A stretch of 9,382 nt of DNA from Hyphomonadaceae bacterium (GTDB taxonomy: Bacteria > Pseudomonadota > Alphaproteobacteria > Caulobacterales > Hyphomonadaceae). The notes below the pieces were generated by a model. The model was not told where the DNA came from. It saw only the letters and a program-made list of their open reading frames with translations, and did no database searches. The position numbers were made by a program, and so were the translations under genes. Location of the stretch: NCBI GenBank assembly GCA_030696545.1, contig JAUYSA010000327.1:1-9382 (forward strand), in the 5' to 3' direction. Of this stretch, positions 5,339 through 9,382 are shown piece after piece; positions within the stretch are counted from its first letter, which is position 1, and the number at the start of each line of letters is the position of its first letter.

Positions 5339-6967
5339 ATGACGCAGGCGCCTCATATCTTTGCTTCAGCGCGCACGCAGCTGAATCAGCTGGCGCTGGG
5401 CCAGGTGAGCGCGGCTGACTTGCTGGAAGAGCACATCGCGCGCTCGGGCGTGGTGAACCCGGCGATTAATGCAGTGGTGCGGACCGACCTCGAAAATGCG
5501 CGGGCGCGGGCGAAGGAGCTCGACCGGCTGCTGCAGGCGGGCATTCCGGCGGGGCCGCTGCACGGCCTGCCGATCACCATCAAGGACACGTTTGACGTCG
5601 AGGGGATGCCGGCGACATCGGGGGCGCCCGAGTATGCGAACCGGCCGGCGCGAACAGCGGATGCGGCAGCTGTAGCGCGACTGCGCGCGGCAGGCGCGGT
5701 GATCTGGGGCAAGACCAACACGCCTTATCTGGCGGGCGACAACCAGACGTACAATCCGGTGCATGGGCGGACCTCCAACCCGTGGGATCTGAGCCGGACG
5801 CCGGGCGGAAGTTCGGGCGGGGCGGCGGCGGCGCTGGCGACGGGGATCACGCCGCTGGAGCTGGGATCCGACATTGGCGGAAGCCTGCGATTGCCGGCGC
5901 ACTTCTGTGGCGTGGCGGCGCTGAAGCCGACTTTCGGGCGAACGCCGATCGCGGGGCATGTGCCGCCGGCGCCGGGATCGCTGGCGGTACGCGATCTCAA
6001 TGTGGCGGGGCCGATGGCGCGCGATGTGGCTGACCTGCGGCTGATGTTCCAGGTGCTGACGGATCAGCCGGTCACGCTGTTACCGCGCAAGGCGGGACTG
6101 AAGGGACGGCGAATCGGCGTATGGGCTGAAGACAAGACCTTTGCGGTTTCAAACGCCTGCAGGTCTTCGGTCGAGATCGCGGCGGAAGCGGCGGCAGAGG
6201 CGGGTGCGCAGGTTCTGGTGGCGAAGCCTGATCTGGATGGCAACGCGCTGATTGATCTTTACCTGCAACTTCTGTTGCCGATCCTGGCGAGCGACATGCC
6301 GGCGCCGCTGGTGAAGGCGCTGGAGGCGGGGCGGCCCATCGCCAAGCTGATGGCGCGGGGCGAGCCATTCTCACGCGGTAAGTGGGCGCTGTATTCAGCG
6401 GCCACGCACCACGATTGGCTGAAGGCGGACGAGACGCGCCGGCGGCTGAAGCGCACGATGTCGGAATTTTTCTCGCGGTGGCACGCGATCATCACGCCGG
6501 TGTCGCCCACCACGGCGTTTGAACATGTGGAGAGCGGGGACGCCGTGACGCGTCTGATGACGGTCGATGGCAAGCCTGTGCCTTATCACATGTTTCATGC
6601 GTGGATTGCTCTGGCGACCGTGTGCCACCTGCCCTCCGTTGTGATCCCCGTGCCGCGTCGCGCGGGCGAACTGCCGTGCGGCATACAGATCATCGGGCCG
6701 GAAGGCGGCGATCTGGATGTGCTGGCGATCGCCGAGGCGCTTGAATCTCAGATGGGCGGATTCCAGCGGCCGCCGGAAAGCGTGCTGACGTCGCCGCCGG
6801 CGATGAAGGCGAAGGGCAAGCCTCAGAAGGTGAAGCCCGCGCCCAAGCCGAAGCCCGTTAAACCGGTCAAGGAGAAGCCGGCGAAGCCTGCGAAGGTTGT
6901 GAAGCCGAAACCGGCCCCGAAGGTGAAACCGGTCAAGCCTGTGAAGCCGAACAAGGCGCGCAAGTAG
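5339..6967 (+). CDS. Amidase-signature family hydrolase with Lys/Pro-rich tail
   Basis: Probable cytosolic amidase that hydrolyses a carboxamide by the Ser-cisSer-Lys mechanism. ATG 5339 gives 542 residues and is preceded by CGGGGA. The frame opens earlier at a TTG (5252), but the extra residues are not family-like. The triad is visible: Lys82 in ITIKDTFDVEG, cis-Ser158 in RTPGGSSGG and nucleophile Ser182 in GSDIGGSLRLP; the 24-residue gap between the serines equals that in FAAH (217 and 241). Residues 489-542 form an extra tail with about 20 Lys and 14 Pro in KPVKPVK-like units, absent from ordinary amidases. No signal peptide is seen. It is unlikely to be the tRNA amidotransferase subunit GatA: no gatB or gatC is adjacent and the tail is foreign to GatA. 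Substrate unknown. It follows dapB by 117 bp and converges on the glyoxalase gene. Confidence 0.92.
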   Translation: MTQAPHIFASARTQLNQLALGQVSAADLLEEHIARSGVVNPAINAVVRTDLENARARAKELDRLLQAGIPAGPLHGLPITIKDTFDVEGMPATSGAPEYANRPARTADAAAVARLRAAGAVIWGKTNTPYLAGDNQTYNPVHGRTSNPWDLSRTPGGSSGGAAAALATGITPLELGSDIGGSLRLPAHFCGVAALKPTFGRTPIAGHVPPAPGSLAVRDLNVAGPMARDVADLRLMFQVLTDQPVTLLPRKAGLKGRRIGVWAEDKTFAVSNACRSSVEIAAEAAAEAGAQVLVAKPDLDGNALIDLYLQLLLPILASDMPAPLVKALEAGRPIAKLMARGEPFSRGKWALYSAATHHDWLKADETRRRLKRTMSEFFSRWHAIITPVSPTTAFEHVESGDAVTRLMTVDGKPVPYHMFHAWIALATVCHLPSVVIPVPRRAGELPCGIQIIGPEGGDLDVLAIAEALESQMGGFQRPPESVLTSPPAMKAKGKPQKVKPAPKPKPVKPVKEKPAKPAKVVKPKPAPKVKPVKPVKPNKARK

Positions 6968-6980
6968 CGCGGTTTGTGAG

Positions 6981-7068
6981 CGCGCCCTTCCATCCTTCGA
7001 GACGATCGCACGATGGAATTCCGCAGGCCCGGCGTCATGCCTGCGATCCCTCGGGATGAGGGCTACTC
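6981..7068. repeat. Palindromic intergenic repeat, copy B
   Basis: The unit begins GCGCGCCCTTCCATCCTTCG and ends GGGATGAGGGCTACTC. It contains an inner stem CGCAGGC (7022-7028) against GCCTGCG (7039-7045). Its left border and right border words recur in copy A at 8860-8917, including the shared GGATGAGGGCTACTC. It lies just after the amidase stop, between convergent genes. Confidence 0.75.
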
Positions 7069-7128
7069 AGCGCCGGATGCAGATCGCCCTCATCCTGAGG
7101 AATCGCGAAGCGATCGTCTCGAAGGATG
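6991..7128. repeat. Perfect 18-bp inverted repeat joining copies B and C
   Basis: CATCCTTCGAGACGATCG (6991-7008) is the exact reverse complement of CGATCGTCTCGAAGGATG (7111-7128). The pair makes copies B and C lie head to head, so the whole amidase-glyoxalase gap could fold into one large hairpin and block transcription from both sides. Confidence 0.85.
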
Positions 7129-7136
7129 AGAGGGCG
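7085..7136. repeat. Palindromic intergenic repeat, copy C (inverted)
   Basis: CCCTCATCCT (7087-7096) pairs with AGGATGAG-AGGG (7123-7134) around an inner hairpin ATCGC-GAA-GCGAT (7102-7114). The reverse complement reads ...CATCCTTCGAGACGATCGCTTCGCGATTCCTCAGGATGAGGG, the same layout as copy A. It ends four bases before the glyoxalase stop codon at 7140-7142. Confidence 0.75.
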
Positions 7137-7139
7137 TGC

Positions 7140-7607
7140 TTACCAGCTGCCAATATTCTTCGCGCTGGCCCACGGCTCGGCTGGTGCTTTCGCCTCGCCC
7201 TTCTGCAGCAGCTCGATCGAGATGCCGTCGGGCGATCTGACGAAGGCCATGTGGCCGTCGCGGGGCGGGCGGTTGATGGTGACGCCAAGCTTCTGGAAGC
7301 GTTCGCAGGCGGCGTAGATGTCGTCGACCCTGTAGGCCAGATGGCCGAAATTGCGGCCGCCCGCGTATTCGGTCTCGTCCCAGTTGTGGGTGAGCTCGAT
7401 CATGGGCAGGCCAGCCGGGAGCTTGCCTTCGCCATTCCAGCCCGAACGCGCGACGTCTTCAGGCGCGGCGAGAAAGACGAGCGTGTATTTGCCCTGCGGA
7501 TAATCATTGCGGCGAACTTCCGTGAGGCCGAGGCCTTGGCAGAAAAATTTCACGGCGGCATCGATGTCGCCGACGCGGATCATCGTGTGAAGGAATTCGA
7601 CGCTCAT
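7140..7607 (-). CDS. Glyoxalase I-type VOC protein (probable lactoylglutathione lyase)
   Basis: Probable cytosolic metal-dependent lyase that turns the methylglyoxal-glutathione hemithioacetal into S-lactoylglutathione. The product has 155 residues from ATG 7607. All four expected metal ligands are seen: His7 (FLHTMIRV), Glu71 (MIELTHNW), His89 (FGHLAYRV) and Glu132 (SIELLQKG), matching the order His5, Glu56, His74, Glu122 in E. coli GloA. The N-terminal half holds the typical KFFCQGLGLTEVRR beta-alpha unit. A GGAG (plus-strand CTCC at 7615-7618) lies 7 nt before the ATG. The start overlaps the DUF2244 stop in ATGA, so the two are translationally coupled. A longer open frame upstream is not family-like. 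Another VOC activity cannot be excluded, so no symbol is assigned. Confidence 0.9.
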   Translation of the reverse strand: MSVEFLHTMIRVGDIDAAVKFFCQGLGLTEVRRNDYPQGKYTLVFLAAPEDVARSGWNGEGKLPAGLPMIELTHNWDETEYAGGRNFGHLAYRVDDIYAACERFQKLGVTINRPPRDGHMAFVRSPDGISIELLQKGEAKAPAEPWASAKNIGSW

Positions 7608-8089
7608 TGTTCGTCTCCGGTATGGCGCTCGCGGCGGGCGTCGCTGATAGCCTGCGCCAGACGGCGGGCAAAGGTTTCGCGTTCGCGTGGCGTGAGGAAT
7701 TCGCCAACCGCGTAGGCGCGATTGGAGGCGGCGACGCGCAGGGCGTTCGGACCATGGGCGGCGCGGTCGAGCTCGACGCGGGCGAAGTGTGCCGCGAGAC
7801 GGGCGCGGCGCTCCCTGCCCCAGCCATCGACCTTGCGGACATCGACGGCTTCGGCGGTTACGCGGACATAGGTGCGGGCCGTCTGGGCGCGGAAAGAGAG
7901 ACGAAAGACCATCCAGAGCGCGAGGAATTCCAGGCCCATAAAGCCCATCACCGGCCATGCGCCGATCGAGAGGAACAACAGGCCGAACAGCAGACTCATG
8001 CCGCCGAAGATTGTCATGACTCGGCTGAATCCGCGCGGGGTGAGCGAGCGGGGCGGCTCCAGCACGGCGTCGAGATAGACCGTTGGCAT
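7604..8089 (-). CDS. DUF2244 family membrane protein
   Basis: The product has 161 residues from ATG 8089. It shows the DUF2244 layout: a short N-terminus ending in SLTPRGFSRVM, two closely spaced membrane helices (about residues 24-64, IFGGMSLLFGLLFLSIGAWPVMGFMGLEFLALWMVFRL with GAWPV in the turn), then a soluble beta-rich domain and a C-terminal helix (TPRERETFARRLAQAI). Function is unknown; it should sit in the inner membrane with the C-terminal domain on one face. The frame extends far upstream across nth, but those residues are antisense shadow. Its TGA (7606-7604) overlaps the glyoxalase ATG in ATGA, so the two form an operon. It is divergent from nth across 81 bp. From memory, DUF2244 genes beside nth recur in alphaproteobacteria. 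Confidence 0.85.
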   Translation of the reverse strand: MPTVYLDAVLEPPRSLTPRGFSRVMTIFGGMSLLFGLLFLSIGAWPVMGFMGLEFLALWMVFRLSFRAQTARTYVRVTAEAVDVRKVDGWGRERRARLAAHFARVELDRAAHGPNALRVAASNRAYAVGEFLTPRERETFARRLAQAISDARRERHTGDEQ

Positions 8090-8170
8090 GGAGTGAAGCT
8101 TAGGCCGGGCGCGAGTGTTCGCAAGTGTCGGGCTTGTCATTCCGGCCGAAGCGAAGCGATAGGTTGGCGC

Positions 8171-8845
8171 ATGGCTAAGGTGAAAAAGCAGGCAAAACGT
8201 ATCAGGGGCTTCCCGCCGGAAAAGGCGGCGGAGTTCTATCGACGGCTTGCCATGGACCGGCCCGATCCGAAGACGGAGCTGGACTACACGGACCCCTTCA
8301 CACTGGTAGTGTCCGTGGCGCTGTCGGCGCAGGCGACGGATGTTTCGGTCAACAAGGCGACCAAGGGGCTGTTCAAGGTGGCCAACACGCCGGCGAAGAT
8401 GGTGAAGCTGGGCGAAGCTGGCGTGGCCGAGCACATCCGTACGATCGGGCTGTGGCGCAACAAGGCGAAGAACGTTGTCGCGCTGTCGCAGATGATCCTC
8501 GACAAGCATGGCGGGGAGACGCCGCGCACGCGGGAAGATCTGGAGGCGCTGCCTGGCGTTGGCCACAAGACGGCGAGCGTGGTGCTGAACGAGGTCTATG
8601 GCGAGGCGACGATCGCGGTGGATACGCATGTGTTCCGCGTGTCGAACCGGACGGGGCTGGCGCCGGAGACGACCCCGGAGAAGGTGGAGGCGCTGCTGCT
8701 GCAGGTGACGCCGGACCAGTACAAGCGAGGGGCGCATCACTGGCTGATCCTGCACGGGCGCTACACCTGCCTGGCGCGAAAGCCGGGGTGCCCGGAATGC
8801 GTGGTACGCGACCTGTGTGGGTATGAGGCAAAGACCGGGGAGTAA
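8171..8845 (+). CDS. nth: Endonuclease III
   Basis: Bifunctional DNA glycosylase/AP lyase of base-excision repair that removes oxidised pyrimidines. ATG 8171 gives 224 residues, against 211 in E. coli; the extra residues are a Lys-rich N-terminus. The helix-hairpin-helix LPGVGHKTA carries the Schiff-base Lys133, and Asp151 in VDTHVFRV is the second catalytic residue; the 18-residue separation equals E. coli Lys120/Asp138. The iron-sulfur cluster motif is intact, C-x6-C-x2-C-x5-C at Cys200, 207, 210 and 216. LSAQATD near residue 51 is also typical. The open frame extends upstream to 7607 across the DUF2244 gene, but those residues are shadow. A weak AGG lies about 7 nt before the ATG. It runs divergently from the DUF2244 gene and probably terminates in the repeat at 8860-8917. 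Confidence 0.98.
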   Translation: MAKVKKQAKRIRGFPPEKAAEFYRRLAMDRPDPKTELDYTDPFTLVVSVALSAQATDVSVNKATKGLFKVANTPAKMVKLGEAGVAEHIRTIGLWRNKAKNVVALSQMILDKHGGETPRTREDLEALPGVGHKTASVVLNEVYGEATIAVDTHVFRVSNRTGLAPETTPEKVEALLLQVTPDQYKRGAHHWLILHGRYTCLARKPGCPECVVRDLCGYEAKTGE

Positions 8846-8859
8846 GCAGGTGTCGTGGG

Positions 8860-8917
8860 CGCGCCCTCGTCCTTCGACAGACGGCGGCTTCGCCGCCTGC
8901 TCAGGATGAGGGCTACT
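8860..8917. repeat. Palindromic intergenic repeat, copy A, probable two-way terminator
   Basis: CCCTCGTCCT (8864-8873) pairs with AGGATGAGGG (8903-8912), ten pairs including one G-U. Nested inside is GGCGG-CTTCG-CCGCC (8883-8897). The unit shares its left border (GCGCGCCCT, TCCTTCGA) and right border (GGATGAGGGCTACTC) with the repeats at 6981-7136. It starts 14 bp after the nth stop and ends before the stop of the minus-strand gene at 8932, again between convergent genes. No T-run follows, so termination is inferred from position and strength of pairing. Confidence 0.75.
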
Positions 8918-8931
8918 CTAACGCAGTGGCT

Positions 8932-9354
8932 TCAACTCCGCTGCGCGTACGGATAGCAGCGCGCTCTAGGAAGCGGCAGTTTGTAGTGGCGGGACAGCGC
9001 TTCGATCGCGTCGCCATGATCCGGATAGGGGTCGGCGTTTTCGGGGCCGACGATGATGATCGGGAATTCGGCGACAGGTTTTCCGCCGGGCGGTAGCATG
9101 GCGGTGGCGAGGCCGGTTCCATCATCCGCGCGCAGGGTGAGGAAAAGCGGGGTGGTGCGCTGGATGTGCGCCTTAAGCTGGATGTCGCGTTCGAGCCCCT
9201 GCCCCGGCACATAGGATTTGCGGGCGCGCGCCTGTTCGCGGCGGAAATGCTTCTCGACCGCATGGCGCATCAGAGCAGTCTCGGCTTCCGCCTCCGCATC
9301 GGTTTCGATGCGGAACCAGGTTCGGCCCTTCGTGGATTCGCAGACATACTGCAT
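8932..9354 (-). CDS. Hypothetical protein, 140 residues
   Basis: I do not recognise the family. ATG 9354 is preceded on the minus strand by GGGAAG about 10 nt upstream, and the frame ends in TGA at 8934-8932, so the gene looks complete. The N-terminus (MQYVCESTKGRTWFRIETDAEAEAETALM) is followed by a basic, charged stretch (KHFRREQARARKSY, residues 35-48). The second half is less charged and has a hydrophobic strand followed by an acidic turn (EFPIIIVGPENADPYPDH), then a short helix. There is no signal peptide or membrane segment, so it is probably cytosolic. The composition is protein-like on this strand and poorer on the opposite one. Its 3' end faces nth across the palindromic repeat; its upstream neighbour is outside the window. 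Confidence 0.7.
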   Translation of the reverse strand: MQYVCESTKGRTWFRIETDAEAEAETALMRHAVEKHFRREQARARKSYVPGQGLERDIQLKAHIQRTTPLFLTLRADDGTGLATAMLPPGGKPVAEFPIIIVGPENADPYPDHGDAIEALSRHYKLPLPRARCYPYAQRS

Positions 9355-9382
9355 GCGTGACCAACTTCCCGCGCGGAAGGTA

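Noticed and set aside
7056..7715. A 219-codon plus-strand frame opposite the glyoxalase gene
   Set aside because: The minus strand encodes a glyoxalase with all four metal ligands; this frame is its shadow.
7607..8170. Upstream extension of the nth frame across the DUF2244 gene
   Set aside because: The extra residues are antisense to a recognisable DUF2244 gene, and the Nth fold is complete from ATG 8171.
8090..8170. TCATTCCGGCCGAAGCGAAGCG in the nth/DUF2244 gap as another dispersed repeat
   Set aside because: It resembles short repeats I associate with alphaproteobacterial intergenic DNA, but it has no second copy in the window and no clear palindrome.

Overview
The window is chromosomal DNA from a GC-rich alphaproteobacterium. 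The gene set (dnaK-dnaJ, dapB, nth next to a DUF2244 gene), codons ending mostly in G or C, and palindromic intergenic repeats carrying the words CATCCTTCGAGACG and CTCAGGATGAGG suggest a relative of the Caulobacterales/Hyphomonadaceae. That placement is inference from protein style and repeat style; no search was run. Almost all of the content is housekeeping. I do not see a defence system, mobile element, CRISPR array, tRNA or rRNA.

Layout. Positions 1-334 hold the 3' end of an unrecognised gene and a 38-residue ORF in the same frame, separated by one TAG and two sense codons. A control region of about 200 bp follows, with a good heat-shock (RpoH-type) promoter candidate at 371-398, and then dnaK (537-2453). 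The dnaK-dnaJ gap of about 217 bp contains a long stem-loop and an 8-codon reading frame that overlaps the dnaJ start in an ATGA. dnaJ (2671-3804) faces a small probable secreted or lipoprotein gene on the other strand (3810-4352). The only textbook intrinsic terminator I find for dnaJ lies inside that opposing gene. dapB (4445-5221) and an amidase with a 54-residue Lys/Pro tail (5339-6967) follow on the plus strand.

The right part has a minus-strand pair, a DUF2244 membrane protein (8089-7604) coupled by ATGA to a glyoxalase I-type protein (7607-7140). Endonuclease III, nth (8171-8845), runs divergently from this pair. An unrecognised 140-residue minus-strand gene (9354-8932) closes the window. 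The two right-hand convergent gaps (amidase/glyoxalase and nth/last gene) are both filled by copies of the same palindromic repeat, which probably serve as two-way terminators.

How the genes work together. DnaK and DnaJ form the Hsp70 folding machine and are probably induced together by heat. DapB makes tetrahydrodipicolinate for lysine and peptidoglycan. Nth repairs oxidised pyrimidines. The glyoxalase I-type protein probably detoxifies methylglyoxal. The points most worth a second look are the translational and RNA-level arrangements around dnaJ, the Lys/Pro tail on the amidase, the same-frame TAG at the left edge and the repeat-filled convergent gaps.
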